Shown: positions 1 through 12,141 of the stretch, piece by piece
Layout of the letters: each line of letters starts with the position of its first letter
How positions within the stretch are numbered: the first letter of the stretch is position 1
Assembly: GCA_017979445.1 (NCBI GenBank)
Contig: CM030706.1
Coordinates: 28,184,493 to 28,248,492, forward strand
Source: Akebia trifoliata
Lineage: Eukaryota > Streptophyta > Magnoliopsida > Ranunculales > Lardizabalaceae
Direction of reading: 5' to 3'
DNA length: 64,000 nucleotides
The notes under the pieces: generated by a model
What the model saw: only the letters and a program-made list of their open reading frames with translations
What the model was told of the DNA's origin: nothing
The model's database searches: none
Translations under genes and position numbers: made by a program

Positions 1-370
1 GATTTGGATTAATCGTGGATAGTAAATCTGATTAAACTCGATTGAGGATAATGGATCTGATTAGGGTCGATTAGATGATGATTGACCACATGGGGGTCCA
101 TTATGAGTATTGCTTTCAATTTAGATCGATGAATGATGGATAATGGGCCTAATTAGAGTGGATTAGATGATTGTAGAATACATGGAGATCGAAGATGGAT
201 CGTGGACTTAATTATGATTGAATATGTATCATGGACCTGATTAGGGTCGAATATGGATGTCTGACCCAATTAAGGTTGTTCGTGGATAGTGGACCCAATT
301 CTGGTTGATGCTTGAATTGTGGATCCAGATCAGGTTGATTCTTGGATTGTAGATCCAGTCCGGGTAGATA
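1..370. repeat. Diverged 30-bp minisatellite
   Basis: A motif close to GACCCAATTAGGGTTGATT recurs about every 29-32 bases; the ATTAGGG-like core starts near 61, 121, 153, 212, 241, 270, 299, 329 and 359. Units differ strongly from one another, so this is an old array. It probably begins left of the window. Small open frames across it reflect the repeat and show no gene-like features. Confidence 0.6.
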
Positions 371-3300
371 TCAAGTTTATTGAACACACAAGCACAAAAA
401 ATGGGGAAGATGCACCTTTCCGAATCGAACTTCTAGAAAATATGTATATTTTTGTCCTAAGAAAATCTAATCTAGGGATGTCTAATGCATGGCTCGACTT
501 TTGTTTCTCTAGGCCCAGGCTTACCATGCCTTCAAACATCGTTGATCCATTAATGACTTGAGTCTTTGGATGGTGGCTTGGGTTGGGACTCTCTACCTGT
601 TCCTTAGATGATAAAACATCCAATGCTTTAGTTTTGAACCCCTCCTATAGGTTTCTAGGTAAATCCAATTATGACGTAAAATGTATGAATGGCATGAGTG
701 CACAATGCTTGTGACTTAATTGATCTTAGACTTGTTTGATACATCTATTTAGACAAAGTGTTTATGCTCAATAGTTCGATAATCAATCATATTACAGGCT
801 TCTGAAGAAAATATTTAGATATACAAGAAAATTTATAAAAAACATATAAAGCTAAATTATATTTTTTTAGGTGAATTGATTAAGAAGAAAGGATGTGGGA
901 GGGGTATGGAGATGGCTTGTGGAGTGTTTTGAAGAGAATGTGATGAGATTAGGTGGTGGCATGTGGTATAATGTAGGAATAATGATAAGGTTATGAGAAT
1001 GATTTCTTTTGTGAGGTTGGTTGTGGGGGTGACATGTGTCCACCTTGATGATCAATGATTGTATGAATCTTGATTAGTTATGATCATGGACATGGGTTTG
1101 GGTTAGAGTATGGGCTTGGACTTAGGATTGGGTAATGGTTTAGGTTGGGTTGCATTTAGGGTTTGTTTAACTCCAATGGGCATAGGGGTTGGATTTGATA
1201 TGTATAGGATAGGGTTGAGTTGAGATTGGATTTGGTGAAAACTTAGGCTTGAGGTTTGATTAGAAATGAGGGTGGATTTTAGAAATTAGGAAAATCTTAA
1301 GGCCTTTAGTTTGAATTAAATATCGAATTGTGAATATTTTGGCCCTTAGGCCCATGACTATTTTTTGACAAAATATGTCTTTTTTAGCCCTTTTTTAGTT
1401 GTTCGTTCAAATTGGGATGTCTATACTTGCAATTTAATTTTTATTGTAGATGCATTTATATTTTTGCAATTTAAATTTATAGTTTAGATGTTCATTTTTC
1501 TTGTTCTTTCGATGGCAATCGAACAAGAGAGTAAACCCTCCTTAAAGGTAATCTTTTCTTGATAAGTCCATCTCATGCATACACCTTACACACACCCATT
1601 TTTAAAAGGGCTATAAATGATCGTATAGATTCTTGTGAATCTATGTCTAACCTTTAGAGTCAACAAAAACAATTCAAAAAATGGAGAAAAATTTCATGCT
1701 TAATGTTTGGTTCCAATATTATTTTGTTCAATCCATGAACATCACATAAGGATTAAACTAACAAATAAAGTCTCTCAAGGGAGCACATAAACTTGTTTTG
1801 AAGCTTTGGGATCCCAAATGATGAAATCCATTTGGATTTCCATCAAAGTCCCAAGCTCACAAAAAAATTCAGCAAACACCTACTTCTAGTAGAGGCTTGC
1901 TCATCATCTTCTTTTGCTTATTTTTCAAAATAAAATTATAGTCAATTTTACCTAAATTTTTAATAACTTCATCTATCTTATTCAAAAAAATGAGTTTCTA
2001 ATTTCACTTTTGATCAATTATTGGTAACCATCTTAGGATGGGAGGGACAATGTACCTAACACCTTCCTTGTCCCTCAACTGATCCTCCTTACTTTAGTTC
2101 TCTAGGTAGACCAAAATCCCTTATCCTTTGGATATGAGAGTCACTATAAGTCAAAGAAAAATAAATTTTAAAATCTTTTATGATGTCCATTCACACCTTA
2201 ATTGAATGATGGTGACTCATAAATCCGTGTAGATGAACTCAAACCCCCAAAGGTTTTGATGCCTACATATTTACAAACTTCATAATGATTATATAGAAAA
2301 TAGAACCAACCTAATTTGATTTTTGGTTTGAGAGATATAGCGTTGGGGGGCTTCTATTCTCATCTTGTTGCCAAGATTGACATATGCAATTTCCTTCAAC
2401 TATAACTCTCAAACTACTTTTGATAGGCATGAAATTGACTTCAAGAGGACCTTCTTCTAATTGGAATCAACTCCAAAATCCTTTCTCATCTGGGTGAATC
2501 GCATGTCCTAAATCAGCCCAAAAATTTCAACTCTACCACCATTTTAGTAGCATTTTTCCATTAATGTGGAGAAATTCTATAAGTGAAAATCTACGAAATG
2601 ATGCATGAGTTGTGTCCTTCAAGAGAGTTTCAATTTGGCATGATGAGGAGGGAGACAATTTCATAGGAGGGGATCCCTCTAATTTTACCTTATTGAGAAT
2701 TATACTACATGAATGCAAGTTTTCCTTACATAGGGATTATGATTTGGACATGGACAAAAGGCTTGACTCTAAAGTGAACCCCCCTCAATATGTTCATCCT
2801 ACCTCTTATGCATGATTTAATGAAAAATCAGTTCTATATCTAGAGTCTCTTCCTCTAATCCACTTTTGAGTCCTTGTCCGGAGGTGTTCCTCAAACATGG
2901 TTTTATCAATTGTTTCGAATGGAGTTGAGGTTTTTTTTTTCACACACAAATGTTTCTAGACTAATGAAAAATAAAAAGAGAGGGTTAAAAGGTGAAAATC
3001 TTAGAGAAGATACCTAATTATGCTTCCTACCTTTATTATTTTCCTCAAGATCTTTGGGTCTTCTCCTATCCTTAATCTTCAAATCTTGATAAAGAGGGTA
3101 ATGTGATGAGGTTTTGTAGAGTTTCAAGGCTTGGCAGAGTTGGTTTAAAGCCTTGAGAGACCCCCGACCCTCCTATTTATAGGCTTTTCAAGGCACCAAG
3201 TGGAGCCACCATTTGTAACTTAGTCTAGTCCAACTTAGTTGTAGAACTGGTTCAATACAGTGAATCTTATCGAACACAAATAGACAATATTTGATGGGTC

Positions 3301-3738
3301 TAATGTCCTGAATGACTCGATTGTTATACAAATTTGATGCTCGGGCAATCTCATGATCAAGAATTCTTTGGAAAAAAAAAAAATGAATGAGTAATGGATG
3401 TCAGTTTAAACAAAACCCGTCATCTAGTCCAAGAATTTGAAAAACTCAATTAATTCTTCAAAATTGGTTCTAATCTCTCCTCACCTGCCTTTCAATTATT
3501 TATTTATTTATTTTTTCTCATCTCATCTTGGGACCCACGGAGATCAAGTTGACATGTTGCATCATCTCATCTCAGAATTGCAACATAAATCCTGTGACAC
3601 TAAAATAAAATAATTACTACCCTCTTTGAAAAAAAAATCATACATTTAGACATTCTTCTTATTTTATTTATAAAGAATGGAAGAATTATTTTGTGATACA
3701 TTGTAGTAAGGTATATTGTGACTAGTTGTATTATATTT
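371..3738. other. Intergenic AT-rich DNA, nothing recognised
   Basis: I see no gene, RNA or bounded mobile element here. A purine-rich GGGTTTGGG/TTAGG-like tract lies at about 1085-1250 and poly-A or poly-T runs are scattered. Short open frames near 320-560 and 2612-2815 have no recognisable motifs. Confidence 0.4.
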
Positions 3739-3746
3739 CTAGACTA

Positions 3747-3960
3747 TTGGATTATTAGTGCAAGATTTGAATTAGGTACCTCAAACTGATTAGCTCAATG
3801 GTAAAACTAACAACAAGGGTTTGATTCCTCTAATTGTGTGTTCAAAATTGGGTGGCCTCTTAATTTATCATGTTGCATAACAAGAAACTTTTGTAGGATC
3901 CACATCTTTTTGGAATTTGGAATTTGGAATATCTTATGATACAAAAAAAAAAAAAAAAAA
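3747..3960 (+). mobile_element. Possible tRNA-derived SINE
   Basis: A polymerase III A-box-like TAGCTCAATGG (3791-3801) is followed about 16 bases later by a B-box-like GGTTTGATTCC (3818-3828), and the segment ends in a run of 18 A (3943-3960). TAGACTA occurs before the element (3740-3746) and directly after the A run (3961-3967), which may be the TSD. The distance from the 5' TSD to the A box (44 bases) is longer than usual, so the 5' limit is uncertain. It cannot fold as a tRNA gene. Confidence 0.45.
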
Positions 3961-4362
3961 TAGACTAAATGAGATAAAGCAGGATTAACATGACTAACAA
4001 AGTCATATCCCAGAGTTATTAAGACTTTTGGATATGTAGAGGATAAAAAACTGATCAAGGCTCCTCGACTCAATAACATAATCAGGTTAAATTTTTCATT
4101 GAGATACAAATGAAAATTTAATTTATCTTTTCTCATAAGAATAGATCCATCTATTTTTATATTTTATTCTCTCCTCTGTGGGCCAAATGACTATCATGTG
4201 GATGAGCTCTCTCTCTCTCTCTTCTATTCCCCTTTTCTTGGGATCAGGTTGAAGATGTTGGATTACCATCATCATCAACCTCATGACCAAAACCCCTTAA
4301 TTTTTGTATTGAGAAAGTTTGTGGGCAAAAATCCTTTACAAAATTTTCCCATAAGTTTAAAT

Positions 4363-5129
4363 TAGAGGTGACAATGGGTAGGGTCATGTCGTGTCATTTT
4401 GAGGTAAGGGTATTCTGAAAATTTATCCAATCCAAACCCTACATATATAATAATCGTGTCAAAAAACTTGAAACACATTTATTAAATTATTAACCTGACC
4501 TGACCCATGTAACCCATTTAGTTAAATTGTAATCTTGAAAGATAAAAATAAGTTCTATTTCATCCACCAAAAATAATAACTCATTAATAAAAATAAAGTC
4601 ACAGAACCATAAACCAAATCTACGAACATAAATTAAGTATCAAATATAAATTAATTATCATTCAAATTTTTTCTAAAGTTCTTTAGATTTTATCCTCTAC
4701 ATCTCTATGGCATTGAATCTTGTTTTTGGATGCCACGAGGCAATGCAGTCATGAAACTTTTCTTACTAATTTAGTAAGAAAAGTTTTTTTTCTTTCCTAA
4801 ACTAAAAGTTTAACCCTTAATAATTTGAAAAATATTCTAAAACATCATATTTATTTTATAAAATTGGGAAAAAAAAAGTATTATGCATTTTTTTTATATG
4901 AAATTCTAGTAAAAAATAATTGAATAAATGTTGATATTTGAAATACCTTGTATGTTTCAGATTTAAAATGACATGTCAATGACACAATAACTAAATAGGT
5001 TCAGGAGGTTGATGTCCCTAACTTAGACACAACCCATTTAATAATAATGTGAGATGGGATGACACTATTATGAATCAAACCCACTAATTTTGTGTCATTT
5101 TTGAGTTATATTAAGATTGCCACCTCCTA
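4363..5129. mobile_element. Non-autonomous hAT element
   Basis: The left end reads TAGAGGTGACAATGG and the right end, reverse-complemented, TAGGAGGTGGCAATC. Flanking 8-mers GTTTAAAT (4355-4362) and GTCTAAAT (5130-5137) match at 7 of 8 positions, as expected for an aged hAT TSD. Subterminal motifs containing TGTCAT occur on both sides. There is no transposase frame; at 767 bp it needs a transposase in trans. Confidence 0.75.
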
Positions 5130-5224
5130 GTCTAAATCCATCTGTTTTTTCTTTTTTCCATTCTTTCCTAAAGCTCTCTATGGGGTGGATGACTATGATG
5201 TGGGTGAGCTCTCTATCTCTCTCA

Positions 5225-5700
5225 ATGTTTTAAAAATCAGACTGATAATTAAATCGAAATTTTGCTAATATCGTTGGATCGGGGTTCGACCGAGGTTTAA
5301 TTTGGTCGAACCGATTTCTATTAATATATACAATAATAAAATGTATGTCAAAAGAGTTTTACATTTGATAACTAAAAAAATCGTTGAAAATTTTGTATTT
5401 GTTAAGATTAAAGAAATTTCTCTTACAGGTAAAGATTCCTAAAAAAAACTAAAATTAATTTAATAAATTGACATTTTTTATTTACTAATGGTAGAGTTTT
5501 AGTTTTAGTAGGATTCTATATTTATTTGCTAATAAAATTAAAACAATTGATTTTCAAATTTCTACGGTTTCCTGATTTTCAAGAATAGAATCTACAATAG
5601 AATCTTCAATCACTTTGTATGAAAGTTTAAAAAAATTTAAAATCTCTAAAAATCGATCCTTTATCGAGTACAATTTTTACGATTCTTGAGTTTTTAATGG
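5225..5700. mobile_element. Small insertion in repeat unit 2
   Basis: The segment interrupts the CT-rich tract of the second tandem unit. It is flanked by CTCTCTCA (5217-5224) and TTCTCTCA (5701-5708), 7 of 8 identical, suggesting an 8-bp TSD of hAT type, though a CT-rich target makes chance matches more likely. Terminal inverted repeats are weak. The interior includes GGTTCGACCG/GGTCGAACCG-like inverted motifs. It has no coding capacity. Confidence 0.45.
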
Positions 5701-5834
5701 TTCTCTCATCTTCCTCTTTTCTTGAGATCAAATCGAAGATATTGGATTACCACCATCCTCATGACCACTATCCCTTATTTTTCTACCATGAAAGTTTGTG
5801 GAAAATCCTCTATAAAATTTTCCCATAACTCTAA

Positions 5835-6895
5835 AGTGGTATTTGTTTGCGTTATTTTTTAGTGCTTATTGCTAGAAAAAAAAATTTAGCACTTTTTTGT
5901 CAAAATAGTGCGCGTTTATTTACTCCATATTTTCAGTGCTTATTGCTAAAAATAAGTGAAAAAAAATTCAGCATTATTTTGATGCTGAAAAAAGTGTTGA
6001 AGCGGTAAGCACTTCGCTTTTTTCAACACGGACAAGTATACCCTTCGTTTTTTGGGCATGGATAAGTATGCCTTTATACATAAAATGATATTACCCCTTA
6101 TATCCCATGAATAAGTAGATAAACACCCCACAAATTAATAAATCCACACTATGGTCAAATTGTTTTGTCTTATATGGGTTAAAAGTTTTGAAATGAGTTG
6201 ATTTTTGGTGAGGATGATCTCTACAATGAGGAGATCATCCTCACCAAAAATCAGCCCCTCACGAAACTTCTAACCCCATCAAAACAAGTTTAAGAATCAT
6301 AAATCATCCATTTTTTTTTTTTAGAAATTAGTTTTGACGTGGTTAGAAGTTTTGGAATGGGCTAATTTTTTGTGAGTATGATCTCTAGACCATATAGATC
6401 ATCCTCACCAAAAACTGGTTCATTCCAAAAACTTTAACCTATCTAAGACAAAAAAAATTGACTATGGTGTGGGGTGCTTTTATAATTATATATCCTTCAT
6501 TTCCATCGAAAATTATTCATCCCAAATTAAGTTCTTTCAATGTTGATTTCAAATTTTTGTGACTTATATGACATTATTATTTTTAATTTGAAATTTATTA
6601 TTTATAAATTGAAATTTTGAGTATTACTTATTATTTAAAAATGAATTGTATTTTAATTTTATAAGAAATAATATATTTTATTATATTTAATAAGAAATAG
6701 GCATTTGAAACATGTAAATAATGTATAATATGATTGTAAGGGTAAAAAAGATAATTTATCAATTTCAGTAATGTGTAACAAACATGATTCTACATCAAAA
6801 CAAATAATTTTTTCAATACTTAAATTTAGCATTTATAAGTTTCAGTGCTTGATGCTATTCAGCACTTATTTTTTTTCAATTTAACAAATAGCACC
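5835..6895. mobile_element. Harbinger-like MITE with TAA TSD
   Basis: The left end AGTGGTATTTGTT and the reverse-complemented right end GGTGCTATTTGTT are near-matching terminal inverted repeats. TAA at 5832-5834 and 6896-6898 fits the 3-bp TSD of PIF/Harbinger elements. Subterminal AGTGCTTATTGCTA motifs recur at both ends. The element contains a second nested MITE (about 6122-6472) and no transposase. Confidence 0.65.
6122..6472. mobile_element. Nested hairpin MITE
   Basis: The ends are inverted copies of a CACCCCACAC...TTTTGTC sequence. Inside are two long hairpin modules of the kind GTTAGAAGTTTTGGAATG...loop...CATTCCAAAACTTCTAAC with the conserved heart GAGGATGATCTC/GAGATCATCCTC. The same modules build the MITE cluster at 12.9-14.6 kb and the element at 22.5 kb. 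It lies inside the Harbinger-like element at 5835-6895, so it inserted later. Confidence 0.6.
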
Positions 6896-7058
6896 TAAAT
6901 CTATCTTTTTGTCTTTTTTTTATTGCCTCCTAAGCTTTTTATAAGAGGAATGACTATAATGTAGGTCACATCTCTCTCTCTCTCACCTCTATTCCTCTTT
7001 TCTTGAGATCGGATCAAAGATGTTGGATTAGTATCACCTTCAACCTCATGGCCAAAAC

Positions 7059-7575
7059 TAGGGGTGCAACTTGGTTCAGATTGAGGTCAAATTGGAATCG
7101 AACCAACATAGGTTAGTTCCATTAAATAAAAACTAGAATCGAACCAAATCCTATTGAAATCAAATCAACTCAAGCTGAATTAAAGTCAGCTTTGTTAGGT
7201 TCTATGGGTTGCCAATATTCAATATATCGTAACATTTTCTAATGAAAAAACAAACATATAATAAACATAAAATTTCATATCATAAATCTCTAATGTATCC
7301 ATAAAAAATCATTAGTTTATCCATAAAAAACCATTAATCTATGTCCTAATTCCAAAAATAATCCATAATAATTATTATATATATTTCATAAGGATTTGAT
7401 TCTTGGTTTGACTCAATTCTATACAAGCTTGATCCGTGAGCCAAATCAAATTGATTGATTCTCCATTTCTATAACTTGAAACCAAATCACAACTTGTTGT
7501 AAACCGACACAAACCACCCCAAAGCTATCATTTTGACTCAATTCTCGATTGAAACCAGACCAAGTTGCACCCTTA
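7059..7575. mobile_element. Non-autonomous hAT element
   Basis: The ends are TAGGGGTGCAACTTGG and, reverse-complemented, TAAGGGTGCAACTTGG. TSDs GCCAAAAC (7051-7058) and GCCAAAAT (7576-7583) match at 7 of 8 positions. The insertion splits the third tandem unit within its CCTCATGGCCAAAA motif, which continues on the far side. At 517 bp it has no transposase. Confidence 0.8.
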
Positions 7576-7619
7576 GCCAAAATCCCTTCAATTTTCTTAA
7601 CAAAACAACTCCTTTATCT

Positions 7620-9115
7620 TCAAAGCAAGGTGTCTTGGTCACAACCTCTTCCTATCCTTTTTTTTTTATTCATATATTAAGGTTTTAATCTAATTGTGCT
7701 TTTCAATTTATGTCATACAAAACTATAAAAGATGTAGTTTTTCTCATTATAAATAGGGAAAACATGTAAAGTCCCGAATAAAGTGACTTCTAAAAAGTAA
7801 AAAATACTTAAGGACCCTAATGGAGGGATTTCTTTATGAATAATTCCTAAGTTCTGGGCAAAAACTTGATACTCCATTTAGTAATCTTTTTATTTCTTAG
7901 TGATCCATCATTATTGTCGAGCTTACCATATTTTATTGTCAAGTTCAACATTTTTATTGTTGAATTCGTCAACTATTAAAAATGTAGAACTCCAACCATA
8001 AAAATTGATCAACTCAGCTCTAGTAAAACATACAAGTTTTTGTTTTTAAAAAATTTTCAACTAAAATACATGTTAAGATCGACTAAAAACTTGACATAAT
8101 GACTTGTCTAGATGATTTTATATCAAAAGAACAATGGTTGATCATTTTTCATCTCAAAATAAGATTAAAAAACGATAAAAAATTCCTAATTTTGTTGGTG
8201 CGTCATAAAAACTTTTTTTGAAAAAACCCTTAAAAATGAATTTTTCTTTCTCAAATCCTTTTTGTTGGAATGGAATATCTGAAACTCAATTGAGATGCTA
8301 AAAATCCATTTTTTATTTATGAAAATGTTGAGTTTGAATTGTTAGGACATATTCGACATTCCAATGGTGAGAAATGTGGGGAGTAGTTTAGGGACTGGTT
8401 AGAAAGAAATGTTTTAGTAAGTGGAACATTAAGAGAAACCCTAAAACTTAAGGACTAATTAGAAAGAAGTCCCTCCACATCCACAAGGGTCCTTCAACTA
8501 ATAAATCCGATTAACGATTGAGAAAGATAAGAAGACACCGTAAATGTAATGGCCATTGGAGGCGGGTTTGTGAGAGATGAAAAGGATAGATAGGTGAAGA
8601 AATGAAGGGATGGGCCAAGAAGATATAATCTTCCATGACCAAAACCCTAATCTCCGCACACACATATCCCCAAAAGCACAAAACCCGTACTATGAGACCA
8701 TCTTTCCACACAAAAATGAGGGAAATCGATGTTTAGGGCTTTGGGATGGCAGGGCACGCTACAGAGGACCTGCAGATCTTTAAGAGCTACAAAGAAGCTC
8801 TCCCCATTTTTTGCATCCAGCCCTTACTTTACTGTTTTCTTCCAGTACTAAACTAAACACACAAATACAAACAAGAAAAAGAAAACCCTAAACGAAATCA
8901 TAATTAAAAACTTAATTTCCGTTCAAAATGATAGAAAAACATGAGAACCAAACGAAGAAACCCTAACCCTAATAAGCAACAATCATATGTATTTATAGGG
9001 GGAGTAGAGGATTTCTAGCAAACTATGGGCAATATTATGCATATATTCACGATAGTGCCACCGATGATGTTAATTGAATGGGTGATTTAGAAATAGTCCA
9101 CGACATTTTAGTAAA
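7620..9115. other. Intergenic DNA, no gene established
   Basis: Mostly AT-rich. The segment 8510-8990 is less AT-rich and contains a short open frame beginning at an ATG at 8746, but without a clear splice partner or motif I do not call it. Two AACCCTA telomere-like words occur near 8960. Motifs of the form TTTTATTGTCGAGTTCAACA occur near 7910-7970 and again at about 11060. Confidence 0.35.
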
Positions 9116-9123
9116 TATTTAAC

Positions 9124-9576
9124 TAGGGCTGTCAACGGATAGATATCCGATCGGATAGTGTTATATCCGAATTCGAATCCGAAAAAAATATTGATATCCG
9201 AATTCAAATTCGAATCCGATCGGATATCACAAACCAAGATTCGAATTCGAATTCGAAAAATATATCGGATATCCGATAATATCCGATTCTACAAATCTGT
9301 AAAAACCAAATCGATTTTCGTATTTTTTTTAAAATCTTCAGTCTATTTCATACTTAAAATCAAATAAACTTTGATTTTTTGTATAAAAAAAAATGGTTTT
9401 AAAATCAAATAAACTTTAATTTTTGAAAAAAAAAAATGATGAAAAATTTGATTAAAACATCAATTATTTTTTACATCAACTTGAAGAAATAGATTTGCAA
9501 AAAATAAATCAAAATAATTTGATTGAGGTTGAACTTTGAAGCCGATGGATTTTGAAGGGGAAAAAAAAGGGTTTTC

Positions 9577-9631
<55 letters not shown>

Positions 9632-10016
9632 GGAAGAACTTAACTTAATGCTCGCCGGCCGCCGGAGAAGAGGGTGGCTACTGGCCACGGAGCTCGTGCA
9701 CTCGAAACGGCGAAACCCACCTGCTCGTTGTTCTTGCGTTTATGTTGAGAGAGAAGATAACATTTAAAATTAAATTTGGTTGTATAACATATATATATAT
9801 ATAAATAAGTTATGTTGTGTGACATGAATACGTAATACATATATTCAATTCGGAGCGGATATTATCGAATCGGATTTCGTAATATCCGAATTCGTATCCG
9901 AAACTCATTCGAATGTTAAAATAACATCCGAATCCGAATCCGATATCCGAAAATTTCGGATAATATCCGAAATTTCGAATTCGGATTCGGATTTTGACTA
10001 TCCATTGACACCCCTA
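9124..10016. mobile_element. hAT element with perfect 8-bp TSD
   Basis: Terminal inverted repeats are TAGGGCTGTCAACGGATA (left) and TAGGGGTGTCAATGGATA (right, reverse complement). The 8-mer TATTTAAC flanks both sides exactly (9116-9123 and 10017-10024). Both subterminal regions are dense with ATCCGAATTCGAATCCG-type palindromic motifs, probably transposase-binding sites. The interior holds a GT/GA microsatellite (about 9578-9630) and a GC-rich patch (about 9645-9745) unlike its surroundings, possibly captured host DNA. No transposase is encoded. Confidence 0.85.
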
Positions 10017-10159
10017 TATTTAACGTACCCTGTGTTTTGGAACTAATGACACATCCCCTTTCACGTTGACTTGCTAGACTAAAGTTGAATGACTTAAATA
10101 CCCTCATCTTCAACCACCAGATTTAACTGGAACTGAAATAAAAAAAACCCTTGGCTCGG

Positions 10160-10701
10160 ATTCCTTTTTTTCATTTGGAATTGATTAGAGTCGGGCCTAA
10201 AATGGAACCGGACTCATAAGAATCAGAATTTTTAGGTTCAATCCCATAGGTACTCATTTTTTCTTTTTTAACTATAAATTATTTAAGATTTTCTTTCATT
10301 TTAAGATTAATACATGTTTTATGAAGTTCTTCAAATTTTTATATAAATTATGTATTGAAGCCTAATATGGGTCACCTCTTCTTAAAAATTTAGCACTTCT
10401 AATTTGTAAAGAAGATAACTTCTAATTTTTGAAAAAAAAACCATTAATTTATATCTTTAATTAAATAAATTATAACTGAGTTGGTAATTTTTGGAGATAT
10501 TATGTCAATTTTTTGAAAGGAAAATGTTTTATTCTGATTTGAAATATTTTTTCTCATACAATTCTTTGGAATCGAAATCAATGGACACCCTTTTTTGGTG
10601 GGTCTGAATCCATTTATCTTTGAACTAGAATCGAAACCCACAAAAATCCAAAAAATAAAAATAAAAATGGCTATTGACTGAACCACCCATTGACACCCCT
10701 A
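10160..10701. mobile_element. Degraded hAT element, one end clear
   Basis: The right end, reverse-complemented, reads TAGGGGTGTCAATGGGTGG, a typical hAT terminus ending at 10701. No matching left end or TSD was found, so the left limit is a guess. The interior has GGACTCATAAGAATC- and GATTCTAGTTC-type motifs seen in related non-autonomous elements. Confidence 0.4.
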
Positions 10702-10954
10702 CTCCAAACATAGGACTCCACATTTTAATAAGAGAATCACTATTAATACACCAACTTTTATTTATAACACACCAATCAATATGCTGATTTCAAAAAGATT
10801 GGCATTTTGTTAATATCTAAATGGTCACTCAACCTCATATCCCATTTTCTCATCTTCTTCACATATGGAGAATGTTTTAGTCCCAATTTTGAACATTTAG
10901 ATATTTATTTTTTTATTTATGACCCAAAACTGAAGAATGAAGTGATTTTGCAAT

Positions 10955-11425
10955 TATAATCTATGCATTTTGACTATTTTGAGAAGATCTTTCCAATATT
11001 AAAGTTGAAAAAGAAAGAAAAAAATCTTAATCACATTTACTGTGTTAAATTGACCACTTTTTATTGTCGAGTTCAACAATTATATTATCAAGATCAACAT
11101 TTTTATTGTTGAGTTTAATAATTTAAAAAAAAAATAAAAATGTCTAACATAATAATAAATTTTTTTGAACTCAATAATATTTAATAATTGTTGAATTCAA
11201 CAATAAAAAGTGATGAACTAGACATTGTAAGTAATAAAGGTTTGAGAAGAGTTAATCCCATGACTTAGGTTCCAATCCCATTGAATCCATCTTTACCCCC
11301 ATTAATCACTAATCCCTTATATGCTTGCAAAAATGAAAAAGAAAAAAAATTATAGTTCAGATTTTTTTCATTTTTTCAACTTTTATACTAGATAGATCTT
11401 CTCAAAATAGTTAAAATGCATATTA
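10955..11425. repeat. Long inverted repeat (foldback-like)
   Basis: The left arm around 10955-11030 (containing GACTATTTTGAGAAGATCT) is repeated in inverse orientation at about 11340-11425 (AGATCTTCTCAAAATAGTT). A second, inner pair, CACTTTTTATTGTCGAGTTC near 11055 and its inverse near 11205, lies inside. The layout suggests a foldback MITE, but no TSD was identified. Confidence 0.55.
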
Positions 11426-11429
11426 TAAT

Positions 11430-12141
11430 TGTGAAACAGACACTCGAATCAAAAGTAATGAATGAAATTTTCAAAAAATTTAAAAATCCAAATTTGTATG
11501 TCATTTTTGTTATAAATTGTCGAACTAGATCCAAAAATACATATACATATACAAAATTAGGAGTAGACACTCTCCATTTCCCATTCATGGTAAAAAATCA
11601 TAAAAAATGATGCAATCCCTGTTGAAAAAACCCCAAGTATGCAAAGAAATGAGGTTGAAGCACCATTTAGATATAAAAAGTCACTAAATGTACTATCAAG
11701 ATACTGCCCAAAAGTCAGGGATTATTTAGAAAGAGACCCTTCTAACAGGGTAAAAAAAAAAAAAAAACTAGATTATATACCTCCATGTTTTCAAATTTAT
11801 TACATGCTCATTTATCTAGCCTTTTAACTTTAGGAGAAAAAATCTCCTTCATAGCTCCTGTGATTAATTCATCAGGTCCACTTAAAATTGTTTCTATGTT
11901 CTGTATGATCTATGTTTCCCAATATATAATCTAGAGAATTGTCTTTATAAGAAATTAAAATGAATTTTACCTCGTAAAGAGCCCCATCGTTGGATCTTTG
12001 TTGAACAGTTGATCGTTCAAACAGTGAACACCAAATTAATCCTAGGAAAAACCAAATCAATCGTTCAACAATTATATTAAAAATTGTCAAACTCAACAAT
12101 AAAAATTTTCAAACTCAATAATGTTTGATATATACATATAT
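11430..12141. other. Intergenic DNA, nothing recognised
   Basis: AT-rich sequence between the foldback repeat and the MITE cluster. Short open frames on both strands show no family motifs. The TTGTTGAGTTTGACAA-like words near 12060-12120 echo those inside the foldback repeat. Confidence 0.35.

Larger units (their letters stand above)
4140..7620. repeat. Three tandem ~220-bp units, each invaded
   Basis: Three diverged copies of one unit (roughly 4140-4362, 5138-5834, 6899 to about 7620) share the order: ATCYATCT start, ATGACTATnATGTGG, a CT-rich tract, CCTTTTCTTGRGATC, a stretch around GATGTTGGATTA, then CCTCATGACCAAAA. Copies 1 and 2 also share the TTTTCCCATAA end. The copies become contiguous once the inserted elements at 4363-5129 and 5835-6895 are discounted. 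Copies 2 and 3 also contain internal insertions (5225-5700 and 7059-7575). No coding sense was found in the unit. Confidence 0.7.

Noticed and set aside
3791..3830. tRNA gene
   Set aside because: A- and B-box-like words are present but closer than in a tRNA, with no acceptor stem or anticodon arm; a SINE with poly-A tail fits better.
8746..8860. First exon of an unknown gene (ATG at 8746, open for about 36 codons)
   Set aside because: No recognisable motif, no convincing donor site or downstream exon; not called.
9552..9767. Small secreted or arginine-rich protein across the GT/GA microsatellite
   Set aside because: Most of the frame is microsatellite (alternating Glu/Arg) within a hAT element.
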